DNA from: Ligula intestinalis
Taxonomy: Eukaryota; Platyhelminthes; Cestoda; Diphyllobothriidea; Diphyllobothriidae
Length of the DNA stretch: 64,000 nt
Assembly: GCA_036362985.1 (NCBI GenBank)
Contig: JAYGXS010000006.1
Span: forward strand, 15,057,981 to 15,121,980
Direction: 5' to 3'
How positions within the stretch are numbered: position 1 is the stretch's first letter; each line of letters starts with the position of its first letter. The position numbers and the translations under genes were made by a program. Of this stretch, positions 1-12,300 are shown piece by piece. Below the pieces are notes generated by a model that saw nothing but the letters and a program-made list of their open reading frames with translations, was not told the DNA's origin and did not search any database.

Positions 1-790
1 ACCGACCGTAAATTTTACTAATTAATGTTTTTCAAAGCTAACACGTGGGTCGCAGACCATGATGCAATAAGGGAAAATCTTTGATGTAATTTCCAAGGGC
101 AAAGATTGTTTAAAGCGGGCTGTAAAATTAGTTGGTTTGGAGCATAGTCCCCGGTCAGTTCTGATGAGATAAACTTCTTTTCTTCCAAGTGAATATCTCT
201 GAGCCGCCTGCGTAACCTACATTAGAATGACAGCTGTTGCAAATCTACTATGTCTTTTGCCTTTTTTTTCAATTCCAGCCCAATTTTAATTGCACCGTAT
301 ATGAAAGCTGCATTAAAAGCATGTTTTGTGTTTTTTGACAAGCGACCTTTATATGTTTCTAAAGGCTGCAATGAGGAAACCTACCGGGCCACCAAGTTAA
401 TTATTCACGTAGCTTACTAGCACTTCATTATTCACGTTATGCACATAACATTCAACGGAATTGCTGTGCCCTGTAAACTTATATGAGCACCCAAAAATCT
501 TTGTATTAGTTTACATAGGGTTAGGTGGATCTTCTTCCATGCAGATTTACAACTTGCAGATCAAGAGCCTTGTTAACCAGTGGGAAAAGAAACCCCTTGA
601 AAATAAATGGATTAAATCATTGAAAATTCATAGTACTTAATAATTTATACTACTACTGAATAGTTAAGTATGCCTGGTAGTCATCTGGTAGACTCTAGAT
701 TGATTGCTCAGGAAATTCTGCTTGGCCAGTCAGCTTGCTGCATCAGAAATGGTGGATTCCCTACGTTACAGTGGGCTGGGCGGGTAAATC

Positions 791-918
791 GACCCAAGTG
801 TGAATAAACCAACGCCTCAATAGTTCGGTTGGCTAGAGCGTTGGCTGCGCAAAAGCCTTCCCTTGTCGGCATGAGTTCGAATCCCACCGAGGACACCGAG
901 TTTTTCACCGTTGGGTCA
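791..918 (+). repeat. tRNA-bearing inverted-repeat element, family A, diverged copy
   Basis: The left end GACCCAAGTGTGAA (791-804) and the right end TTCACCGTTGGGTC are near-perfect inverted repeats. Between them is a tRNA-like unit with an A-box-like stretch (GGTTGGCTAGAGC) and a B-box-like stretch (GAGTTCGAATCCC, about 869-881). The same termini occur in the three family A units at 50.5-51.1 kb, so this is a dispersed family. The copy is diverged and no target-site duplication was identified. Confidence 0.6.
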
Positions 919-961
919 AATGAATTATTGTAATCTGCTAAACGCCTCTTAATAAAAATAA

Positions 962-1180
962 ATGACAGACAGACTACCGTTACAGGCCACTTCCATGTGC
1001 ACCTGCTCCTGTGGGGCGGGATATATCTGCCGAACAACGAGACGTTTGGAGAAGAGGGTACGCGAACACATACCAGCCTGGTTAGGTAAAGGTGAAAATC
1101 GATCGACCTCAAGCTCAATCCTCGCACACCTGATCGGTACAAATCACCAAGTTGACGCGAGAGCGGCCTTTTAGGTCATA
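962..1180 (+). pseudogene. Penelope-like element fragment, GIY-YIG endonuclease C-terminal part
   Basis: The 70-codon reading frame contains 'CSCGAGYICRTTRRLEKRVR' followed by EH, then SSILAHLIGTNHQVD. This is the pattern of the GIY-YIG endonuclease domain at the C-terminus of Penelope-like retroelements: a Cys pair, Y-I-x-x-T-x-R-x-L, R-x-x-EH and a H-x-VD tail. Only this domain remains; there is no reverse transcriptase upstream. The following GC-richer DNA to about 1564 may be the rest of the element tail, but I see no ribozyme core there. Other PLE pieces occur near 4.8-5.3, 11.1, 36.4, 52.8 and 54.8 kb. Confidence 0.6.
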
Positions 1181-1564
1181 TACCAGGCACCAACGCAATA
1201 CCCTAAAGGCCTGCGTAAGCGGGTGCTAGCCACAGCTGAGGCAGTGGCGATTCGCTTAGCAAAACCCGCTCTCTGCTGTCAAAAGACGCTGGTACATGCA
1301 GTCTCTCTCCCGTGGCCAACCGCATACAAGTATCCCGCACCGCCAGAAGCCACTACGTCAGAAGCTACGCAGCCCAAAACCACACTACCCACAGCCGCAG
1401 AGGCCACGCTGTGCGACCATGCTGCTCACAGTCAAAGGGAGCACGCCGCGCGTCTGACAGCGTTCGTGAGAAAGCCCCTCCCCCGTTCCACACGCGTGAC
1501 AACCCAACGTCCTCGGCATGCTGAGTCCGGCCCGCAGGAGACGAGGCAACCACGATATGACTAA

Positions 1565-2809
1565 TTACTCTTCTCCCCCCACCTCAAGAACTATATTAGC
1601 ACTGCACCAAGCTGCATGTTTTAGTCACCCGTTTTCCATGTCACTGTAACGGCCTGAAGTGAAGGACCGAAAACAGCTGTTTGCCAACACGACTTTTCAA
1701 AGATAAATGAGTGTTCGCATAACAATGTAAAAGCAATGGGCACCTTCGACTCAAAGATAACCTTGAAGAGTATTCCCCTAAATATAAATTACTGTGTCAT
1801 CGGATAAAAAATATCGTTGAATCCGCGTTGCCATCGAAAATAAACTGAGTAAATATGCACTACGTAAGAACTGATTTTTCTCCAAGTAGGGCAAAAAAAT
1901 GCACACTTGACTATGAAGGTGGAAACAAACAGAATACTTCAAGGCTTGTGCTCAGTATGCCTTAAATCGGGGATAACTATTGGAACCTTGAAGGTTTTAT
2001 CATTGAATACGGTCTGAGAGTTGGGAAATTCAAAAATGGTGTAATATTTTAACGGAACAGCGGTCTTCCGAACATTTTCAAAATGAGAGCTTTTCTTTAA
2101 GCGCTTTTCATCGCATAAGAATGCAATCTGACCTAGAAATACCCTTCACACTTCACATTTGTGAACTGCTCCAGCCTCAGAGTCTAAAGAATTGGCATGC
2201 ACTTGGGAATACTATCTCCTAAAATTTCATAGATAAAGCAAGTAAAATAAACTCTTGCGGATAAAATGAGGGTTAATGAGGCTTAAAATCAGAGTTCCAC
2301 GGCCTAGCAAAACGTCACCTCCAGTCCGGCCTGTAATCCGGAGAAATCAGTAAAGCCACCATCAGATGACCTTGAAATTTTTTGGTGAGGTTTTTCTCCC
2401 TGTTTTAATTGTGGCTTGAGAGTAAACGCAAGCAGTTGACTGAGGTTAAGATCATCCTCGGTCGTGAGATAATTAAAGCAGTTCCCTTCTAAGGTCATCC
2501 TTTTATCACCCCTCGCGTGAGAGAGGTATATGGATATATATGCTCAGCTAAGAAGCGCAAGCCATTTCCACGAACGGGAGTTTTTCCTGCACGCGACTGA
2601 CCTACATAAGCCAAAGCGTTTGCCTCAGCAGATGTTCTCAGGACGTGCATGGAGTCAGGCGCTGTCTTAGTAATGACAACATTTCATTAACATAAAGACA
2701 GGCTGGAGCTCGCCCCACACAAAAGGGTGGAACGTAAAGGAGCAAAGCCTACCGCCTCATGGTTATGCACTTACGAAAAAAGCTGCAAGTTCCAGCAAAA
2801 AAAACCTAC
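1565..2809. other. Downstream of the last identified RhoGAP exon; no gene identified
   Basis: AT-rich DNA without a recognised gene or repeat. A 64-codon minus-strand frame at 2498-2304 could be an exon, but its phase does not fit the donor at 2810 and it shows no RhoGAP similarity. The remaining RhoGAP exons may lie here or beyond the left edge of the window. Confidence 0.4.
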
Positions 2810-3315
2810 CCGACGAAAATGTTCATCTGAGTTTGTTCAAAGGGCAGTGGCGGCCCCAGGCCAAAATCTGTCAGGAAGCCTGACCTGTCGGAGAACGAGG
2901 GTGAGATCCAAAGTGGTCCACTACTGGGGACTGAATTTAAGGGCCGAAACCCCGGCGCATGCATCAGTTTCGAAGGCACTGACAGGGGACCCTCACCACC
3001 CACACAAGCAGGCGTCTTCTGATGGTGGCGGTGATGGTGCTGATGATGTTGATGGTGATGCGGTCGCAAATGATCTTGCTTTGGTGGCGACGGTGGCTGC
3101 GTCTCTTTTTCTGCAGCCGTCTCCTTCTTCTGTTGCAGTTTATCTTCAGACGGACAGTAAGAAACCGCTGTTGCCAGGAGCCGCCGTTCGTTGTGATCTC
3201 CCAGCAGCCCTCCAGGCACACTCAGCAGGAAACGCTTGGCCACATTGGCAACGGTGTAGACGTTGTAGCTGGACCAGTCCACAGGCTCACCTACGGCCAA
3301 CTGCGAGCTTATAGT
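2810..3315 (-). CDS. RhoGAP gene exon: middle of GAP domain plus a His/Pro-rich tail
   Basis: The acceptor is CTCCTTCAG just above 3315. The exon opens TISSQLAVGEPVDWSSYNVY and continues VANVAKRFLLSVPGG. After NERRLLATA the sequence becomes low complexity: QQKKETAAEKE, PPSPPKQ, then a His-rich run encoded by a CAT/CAC microsatellite. It ends at a GTAGGT donor (2809-2804). A standard RhoGAP domain would continue with a hydrophobic N-x-x-x-x-x-x-L segment, so the low-complexity stretch looks like an insertion in the domain or an exon extension. The exact 3' boundary is inferred from the splice consensus only. Confidence 0.7.
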
Positions 3316-6300
3316 CTGAAGGAGATAGCCAACACAAAGGGAGGTTCATCAGGGCTGATAAGGATGTGGTATACGCAGAAAAAATTCTGAACTAGACTAA
3401 AAACAAAATTGGCTAAGGTTTAAAAACAACATCTAACGATTTGGGATATGCCGCAGCCCATAGCGTTTTTATCTAAAGATTTGCAGACCCTGGCACGGAT
3501 TTCGTTTTCGAATAACAATATAACTTGTGCAGCTTCCATGCTTTTAAAGCTTATCAGTTTCATGAAAAGCTTTCAAAGCAAACTATTTTATAGGTAAAAG
3601 TCCAGGAAACTTCATTTTCTTTCCTCTTCACTGACATTTGCACACGTATAAGTGTAGTCTAATAACGACAGTTTTTATTCCAAGATCTGAAACAGAGTAA
3701 AAAACATACCTCAAATATCGTACAAAGACAGAGATCCGCAATTTATTTTTTTAAATATGCACGTACTGCCAAACCGTTTAAGAAGCAAGGAACTACCTAG
3801 CCTTACATGCTTTTACCTATTGACTTAAAAGATGTGTAAACACAACAATTTACTGTGTTTTAGGGTAGATTATCCAAACGTTCATTGTCTATTTAAAGAA
3901 CAAAATACCACGACAAATCAGGTACTAGCATAAGCATTGTACGCTTGTTAAATTAAGGTTAGTCTTTGGTTTTGGATTCGAGACTCCTAAAACGGTCGAG
4001 AGCCAACAGAACATCTAATAAATCATATATCGGGTTATTGGAGCTCATATAAGTCATTGGGTCTTACTCCAAAATCGAAACGTTAGAGAGTACAAGCTGA
4101 TCCGAGAAAATCTACCCACGTATCAGCGTTTTAGTCCAAATAAAAGAACATTTTCTAGTTAAATGAGTGGTTCACGGGTGTTTACGCTCAATGTGAATAC
4201 GATGCTGTTTTTTTTAAAATTGCATTACCACCAATGGTAAACGAGACTGGCATGACCATTTCTGGCTAAGTAGCCGTCATCAGCCAGTCATACCCAATCC
4301 AAAGTGGTCCTCCACCCGGGGCTCGAACCCGCAACCGCTTGATCAGAACCTTTATGCTCTAAACATTTAGTCACGAGTTCGTTGTCTTCCCAGTTCTGAT
4401 AGAAAAATGTTGACACTCTTTCATGAACGTTCGCCGATTGCTAACGGAACTCATTCGCTCCGCCAGCAGTTGCTGGCAGCATATAGTCTAGACAGGTAGC
4501 ATAATTAAAAATTACCTTACGATTTCACTCTAAGGAACAAGTTGTACAAGATCTTTAGTGGGGAAATTTAATGTTTTACTCACAAAGTTAAGCGGACGCA
4601 CTGCGATTATGCCTATGAGATTAGGCGATTCAACCAATTAGATAGTAAGCATGTATATTTCTAAAAGCTGTATTATACTGACCATATGATATAGCGTTAA
4701 CTACACTTGCGACCAAAATAGGTTTTGTTAAAAATTGACTGCAGTGACTGCATGCACTAGTAAAACAAACCACTGCCTAAATAATATATGTGGAATATCT
4801 ACTTACGTGAGAAGAAGATTCAATCGCTGGGACAAAACTTTTATTTGCCTGACGTTTCGACATCCCTCGCAGATTCTTCCTCAGAGGCATTAGCAGAAAA
4901 CAGTAGCAGAAGCGGGTGATACATACACAGGAAGTTGCAGTATTTACAGGACAGTGTCATTTCTGCACACGTATGACAAGTAACAGTAATTAACGCTAAT
5001 TGCTCTCTTGTGTTTTGATGATTAGATTACTGGCATGCGGGCCCTGACTTGCTAAATTTTCATCACGCGTGGTGGAATTGGGCGTGATGATTGCTCGGCC
5101 GTCCGGTTCCCTGGTGTTGGCGTAAGACGACACGGTGGCCTGTGCCCTCCCCAAGTGGCGACTTGCTTTGGCCAAATTGAGCTTCAGCACTGAACATGGA
5201 TTGTGCAAATTGTTGCACTTGTTTATGGACTGAAGGCCCGTGAACCATGACTCAAGTACTTCTAGGCTCACACGATTGTCACCTCTTGCTAGAATTTTCG
5301 CCTCATCAAATTTAATGATGAAGAATCCGCGTCGAAACATCAGGCGAATAAACGTTATAATAATAATAAGGTTTATTTGTAAAGCACATCTTTGGCGCCG
5401 TCAATTGAATTTTCTTCTCAATTACTTCCTGGAACTCGTCTGTTTGCTTGTATTGGTAATTTAGTTACCATTTGGCGAAAGGAAAATTTAGGAGCAATGC
5501 CACCGAATAAAAATAACCAACGCATGTGATAAGCTGGATAAATCGCATAGAACATGGCTTCAAAGATTGGAAATCAGCCACGTCCGCACTAAACGATTAG
5601 TCAAATGATAAGAACAAGGTTTTGTGGTATGTGAAGTTCGCCACTTCCCAATTAAGAAGGAGATAAAATCTGCCCAAGACGGCGAAAGAAATGAATCCCC
5701 ATCCGGGCTTACCGTAAAAGAATCAAGGGCACTGGTAATATGACAACATTTATGGCCCCTGTCTTTATGAGAGACTAATAGTGGAGTTGTTTAAGGATTG
5801 CGAAATCTCTTTGTTATTTTTTCAACATCACTAATCGGGCGATAGATTTCAGTAGCCGTTCAAAGATAGCAAACACATGCTTCGGGTGTTTCAAGATCTA
5901 CATCAATTTTTTTATTACGATCGTGAGACTTTAAACGTTTCACATTTGTATCCGTATGAGAATACTGCAAGCGGCGTGATATAGTGGTAACGGAGCATGC
6001 AGGCCTATCGAACAGGAAATAGTAGATGCAAAAGGTCGCCTTATTGCGAAACTAGGCTGGTGAACCAATTTGAACGAAAAAAATAGGTGAGACATAAAAC
6101 GAATAAAATATTGCCGAAAACAAAAATAAATAAACGTACAGTGTCTAAAATAATTTGTTCACAACGAAAACCCATCTAAGGAACTCAGCATCTACAGGAA
6201 CGCAATCGCACACCTTCGGCCAGAAATGTATTACGTTGGAAAAAAATTCTGTGTGGGCAAAGTATGGATACTATGAAAACAGAGTCGCTAAGTAATCTGA

Positions 6301-9300
6301 GAGGGTGACTGTCTTTGAAAAAGACTTAAAAGAAGGTTTTATACCAGGAAACTGGAGCTGCATGGTTCGTATGCTTTTATAAGCCTTGTTTTTTTCCTGG
6401 AGCACCTAACTCTCAACCAGTGCTACTGGTACTTTTAAGGAGTCCCGTTCAACCAAATCACTATTTGTGAGAAAAAGAGATGCTCAGTTTGTGCTAAACG
6501 CTCCCGAACTTTTAAATGTCCACTTAAAAAAATTAAGTTTCATTTTAAAGAATCGATTAACACATATAGGCTTCTAGTCGCATATTGAGAATAGGCGAAG
6601 ATTTTTACGTACGAACAACAGTAAACGGTCACTGACTATAGATTCGCCCAGTTTCAGAACTTGCAGTGTGCTTTAGATAGTTCAGGTTGCCTTTCATATT
6701 TATTAAACTTCATCCTCACAGCTCCTTCTCCTCCTTCACGGCCTTTTGTCCTTTTACTGCAATCGTAAGCCTTGGCATTAAACTCCCTGGCCAATAAGAA
6801 TCCAGGTTTGACCACGACAGGCGAGGTAATCCTTTGCCGAAGTACTTAAAATTCAATTTCAGCGTCAAAATGCGGAGACCGCTCTCCCACTGGTCGTCGA
6901 CACTAAACTCACTATCAAAATAATGGATCACCTGTGTCTAATCGAAAACCGCGCGTAACATTTTGTAGAGAACTGGTATATAGCAGTTGGATTAAGTAAG
7001 TTGGAAAAGCTGAAATTCTATCAACTGCGAGCAAAGTTACTAAAAATGTGAGCATTTAAAAAATTATAAAATCAGTATAACCTGTCCCATAGTCGATAAT
7101 GTTGACTTTATTTTCTTGTCAGTAAGTGCGGGTTAAGGTTTAAAATCCACATAAAATGGCGTATTAGACAAAGTTGCTGTTGCTGAGCTACATGTCTCGC
7201 AAAGTGACTTGCGAAACTCTTCTTTTTAGTACCGCTAACATCAATTGTGTGAATTGAGACTCCTCTGGTAGAGCAAAATCCTGCCTATGACCAGGTAATG
7301 TAGGATTGTATTTAAAGGTACGCAGGTCCACGCCGTGACTGCTGGATTCCATACCACTGTCCCTGTCATCTTTCTTTTTTTTGTTAAAATTTACGTCAAG
7401 TGCTTATTGCTGACCAGAGAGCGTGGTAGTACATTTAGGTGCGGATTTTCGCAGTGCGAGCCACCCGCGCTATCTCCTACCTCTGGTCTTCTCGGCTCGG
7501 TCATGACGTCGAGCTAGATGCAACGCAAGCCACCAAGATTACTTCCAAACTACCGCGAAGCACGCCGTGGGCATCGTCGGAACTCGACAGCCGAACTGTC
7601 ACATCTATTGTGTCCGTTTGAGGACGGACATCGGCCAGGATGCTAGACTGGCTGAAGTTGAGTGGCTGCGCTACTGAGAAATTTCGCCCCATTCCCCCGC
7701 ATAAAGAGGTCTTGGTGTTCAGTTAACACACTGCGCAAACGGGTCTGTTTTGTGCTTGCCATCTCCTTCAGTCAGCTTCGCCATTATTTTGAGGATTCGG
7801 AGAACCGAGTATTTATTGTTATTTATTGACAGTGTCCAAATGTCTCTCGCTATAGTAGGCTCAAAATTTCTGCTTTGGTGGCTTCATTTCTGACGAAGAA
7901 ATCAGCTAAGTCACAATTTAATTTTATCTAAACTGCAAAACGCCTATTTGAGTTCAGTCCTGCACTCAAAGTTGAACGTTAGCTTTGGTGAAAAATGCAC
8001 TGGAAAAATGCACAGGCAATTCTGCTACCGCAGGCTATATCCCGTTCTGGCAAATATACATCAGGAGCGTAGATTGTGAAAAAAATCGATAAATCCCCGT
8101 TAACCTTCTGAATATGCAACAGTTGAATTATGGCACAACTGTACTTCGCAATATTCCAGGGCCATTAAAAATTTTACCATGACGCTTTAAGGAAAAAATA
8201 GTAAATCAATTTACAAATTCGGCTTTGTATGTGGATGTAAATAAGAGCAAGGAAACCTGTTTGATCATTAAAGTCTCCTTAGCCTTCTCACTCAAATCAT
8301 GTTATTAAGGAATGCTTCAGAAAATACTAACAGTGAAAAAATGCAAAACACCACTGATTCTGACTAGCAGAGAGGAGTAGAGGGGAAATTGCGGTCAAGT
8401 TGTGAAGACCAAAGTTGAGCTTGTAAATAATTAGACAAAAAACAGAAAACCTAGAAAGAAGTCAAGCACGGGCATTGCTGATACTATCCAGGTTTACCCA
8501 AAATACCTACAGCTTAAAAAGTAATTGCAAAAACAAACGGCTGAGACTGAAGTGGCCATTTCTGACTTATTTGTTGTAACTAGCCAACCATGTCTCGTAC
8601 GCAGACTGGGAAGGCCTAAGACAAATTCCATCCGAAATCCTTTTTTCCATTTTTAATTCAAATGAAATGCTCCAAGAGTTGAATCGCGAGATCACATTCT
8701 GTCGGCCAAAAGCATGACTATTTGAAGTCAGGAAGGACTGATAAAGTATCAATGCACTCGACGGCCCCTCGGACTGGCAGGCATTCCTCCTACCGTGACA
8801 GCAAAAGCTTGCCCCTAAGCGGCTGTTTGCAAGCGCTCCAAGTGTCAAACGAAATAGGAAACTGCATTCATGCAGTCAAAGCTGCAACGAGCCAAATATT
8901 TTGTCAAACAAAGTGATTATTAGGGGTGGGTGGTTATTTCACCCTTCCAAATGTGCCATGGTGTGCTAGGCTTTAGGTTGAAATTCGTACGGACAACGCT
9001 GTCCCGCAATTCATGTTCATTTGACGATCATTCATATGCATACTAAAAGTAAGATAATTTTTGGAGGAGATTAAAAAAGCCTTATTTTCCCAGTTATTCG
9101 GGGAGTTATCTTCTTTGCAAACAGTAACAAGTTTATTTGAGTGCTTTAAATCATTAACAAAATCCGTAATAAAACGCACAGGATTCTTCCTGTCCCTGCC
9201 TAAGGCGTACAAATTCTACCAGACAATAAAAAAACTCAGAGTTTTGTTATGTTCTCTCTCATAAGCCTGTAACTTTAAAAAATACTTTTTGATAAACTGA

Positions 9301-12300
9301 GAATTTCATGGAAGCGTGAAAATTCATTCAATATTATGAAAAAATAACACTCGAATATGAAACTGAACAATAGACCGTGTGGTTCCCAAAGCAACTAGCT
9401 ACCGTATGATTTATCATACATACAGCACAGGTAATAGCTTAAATTTCCGATAGGCGTTTCATTTATATACGGTGTCTGCGTGGCAAAAAAACCGACGAGT
9501 TCGATTCACGAATGGGTCCGTCAGTGTTCCCATGCGCTTTCTAGTGAAAACCCAATTTTTGACATCGCCTTTCTGTAATCTGCTCCAAACTTGATCGCTA
9601 AGTTGGAAAAAAGTGGTCAAAATGAAACGTTTTAGGTCTAGTCAGAAAGTTTTTATTATTATTTAAGTCTAAAATATCAGCTGCAGAGGGATAACCATGC
9701 AAATTGTAAAAATTTACGACAGACAACTAGTAGTATACGCGTGTTGTAGATTTACAGGAGCTAACTTTAAGCAGAGATACGTGTTTCGTGGATATCCTAC
9801 TACTGCTGCAGGACATAGCTGCGAGGGATTCGGCTTTAACAATTCTGCGAAGAATTACACTTATGATTCTTGCTTAAGTATGAATCAGAGTGGCCGGTCC
9901 AATCGAAAAAAGAATGACTCCCAGAGCATGATAATTGACTAGAGAATTTGATATGCGCTTATCTCTAGTTCAGTCAAAACTATGTAATTTATTCTGTTTG
10001 AGTATGCATTTACCAAATTTATTTACCACTTAGTAATTTGGTCTCACATACTTTAAGGTTCTGTGTTTTGGCTAAAGGTTCCTGCCTTTCAAGTAAATGG
10101 AGCATTTTCAGTTATTGAGTATATTCCAGTGAATTTTCCGTAACCGTACTGAAACTTTGTGCTATCGTATGTTCACATCAGATACTTCCATGAAGCGCAA
10201 CCCATATCCAAAATGGAGCGGAGATAATGAATAAAATCGGAAGTTGTTTCAAACGTTAGGCACAAATTTAGAAAAATAGTCTAGGTTTGAGGACAATTCC
10301 AGCCAAATGTTGCATTTCAGATAGCAACTCTAAAGGCTTATGTGGCGCGCTACCACTGGCAGGATAAACAGTCACTCAGGGTACAACCCGTGGGAATAAA
10401 GGATGCAGAAGACGAAAGGATTCATTTTTCCCTGGTGAGACTGACGCGAAGCCACCTTTTATCCCTCCCTTTTCCCAGCTACTTTCTTACTATCATTTTT
10501 GTGATAGAGAAGAGGCCGATAGTCTCAGACGTCTCGTCGTTTCCGAATAAGGGTAGTAAATAGGCAAAAATTCCTAACAGGAAGACGACTGGTTGAAAAA
10601 AGGCCGCGATTTTAGCGAAAGATAAGCTGCCATTTATGGCGGAAAAAAACAGTACAGTCAGTGTCAGCAACGAACTTCCAGGCCATAATGTCTCCCAGGA
10701 TTACGGAGTTGTTCGTTACACTGATAAAGGTACATAAGCTGAGTGCCACACGGGACAAACTTAGGGGCTGAAATGAAAGATACCCAAATTATTGGAACTC
10801 TACAAACCACAGAAGTGCAGTTTGCAACAAAGTAGAGTTTGGAGCAAGGATACGCCTGCAGTAAAAATCGCTGTGAAATTAGTATACAGAGACGCTGATT
10901 TGCAGAATTTACCTCACTACATTATTCGCCTTAGTTCCAGAGCAGACTCCTCTTCCTAAATAGCAACGAGGGCTTGCTTTAAATTCAAGCTGTTTGACTA
11001 AGAGCACTGCGCTCCTGTGTCAACATAATTATGGGAGCATCAGTGGGGAACCTTTTCCTAGCTAGCCATGGTATAGGATATCATTCAAATTCCACTGGTG
11101 TCGAACACTATCACCTATCTGCAGATGACTCAGACTCGCCTACCATTACCTGTGAGTAAGGATTCCCGACGGGATCCGAAACGTTGGGAAAAGAAAACTC
11201 TTGTTCCAGTGGTCGCATCTTCTTCTACTGAACAATCATTCCGGTTTTACGTGCAAATGTGGAGGTTATGCTCTGAATATGAGACACCGTACTTTACTAA
11301 ACGGACACCCGTTATCATTGACAGTGCACAAAATGTTTAGCTTATGGCTGCCGCTGTATAAGCATGCCTCTGGCACGAAGTTGATGCCTTATCCCGAGCA
11401 GATATCGGACAGACAGAAGACTTCGAGAAAAGAGATTCACCCCTCATGCGGCTGTCGGGCACGGAATTACCTACCTGAGTTTCAAGCCAACTTTGTTCCC
11501 AGTGTGGTAACGATTAAGCAAATATCTGCTTCCTCGCTTCGGCTAACTTTCTCGCCGTGCCTGGTAAGGCAGATGGTTGAGGGAAATGCTTAAAGGTCAC
11601 CTGTCGACAAGTGGCCTGGAAGACGTTACCCTGAGGTTGCCGGAGAAGCGAATCCAATCAAAAAATCAGCATGCTACAATCAACTTAAGAGCCATTTTTA
11701 CGAGGGACTGACTAACATCGCAAATAACAACCTGGTTATTCCTTCATTGTAGCTTTTGGTTGGAAATATTTTCGCTGACCTGAGTTCTTTCCACTTGAAG
11801 AACAAATAACTTAAGTAGTATTTGCCGTATCAGGACTGGTTCGAAACTTCTCTATGCAATCATCCTATGTACAGAGGTATTTTTAAAAGGAACTTAGCTG
11901 GTGGACGATGGCAATTTAGCCTAAAGTGGTCATTTCAATGTGTACTGTTTTGGAAATAACGTTTTATACCTGCCTTTTTCAACAATCCACTAAAATCGGA
12001 ATAATCTGGTGGATCTGCAAACTAGTAATAACGAGAATAAGGTGTTTTTAAACAAAACTATGTTACCACAACCGTTTTCATCTGTCTGAGTGAATCCTAC
12101 AGCTAGGAAATGTTAAACCACCTCGCCACACGTAAGCACGGAAACTAGGGAAGGCTCGTCGAGGAAGGCTGACTACACGTCCTTAAGTGTCCGGCTGCAT
12201 TAAGTAACCAGAAACATAATTTTCTAAAACGGCAGCAAGACAGTCCAAAACGGATTATTTTCGCCTTTCCCGGACGAAAAATGACACAGACAAGCATGCG

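Noticed and set aside
2304..2498. Minus-strand 64-codon frame as the next RhoGAP exon
   Set aside because: The acceptor phase does not fit the donor at 2810, and the sequence does not resemble the second half of a RhoGAP domain.
3022..3390. 122-codon plus-strand frame rich in Met, Val and Leu
   Set aside because: It is the complement of the RhoGAP exon and of the GATGGT microsatellite; the minus strand has the domain and the splice sites.
7430..7700. GC-richer island open on both strands (possible exon)
   Set aside because: No domain, no matching splice sites, and no phase link to the RhoGAP exons on either side.
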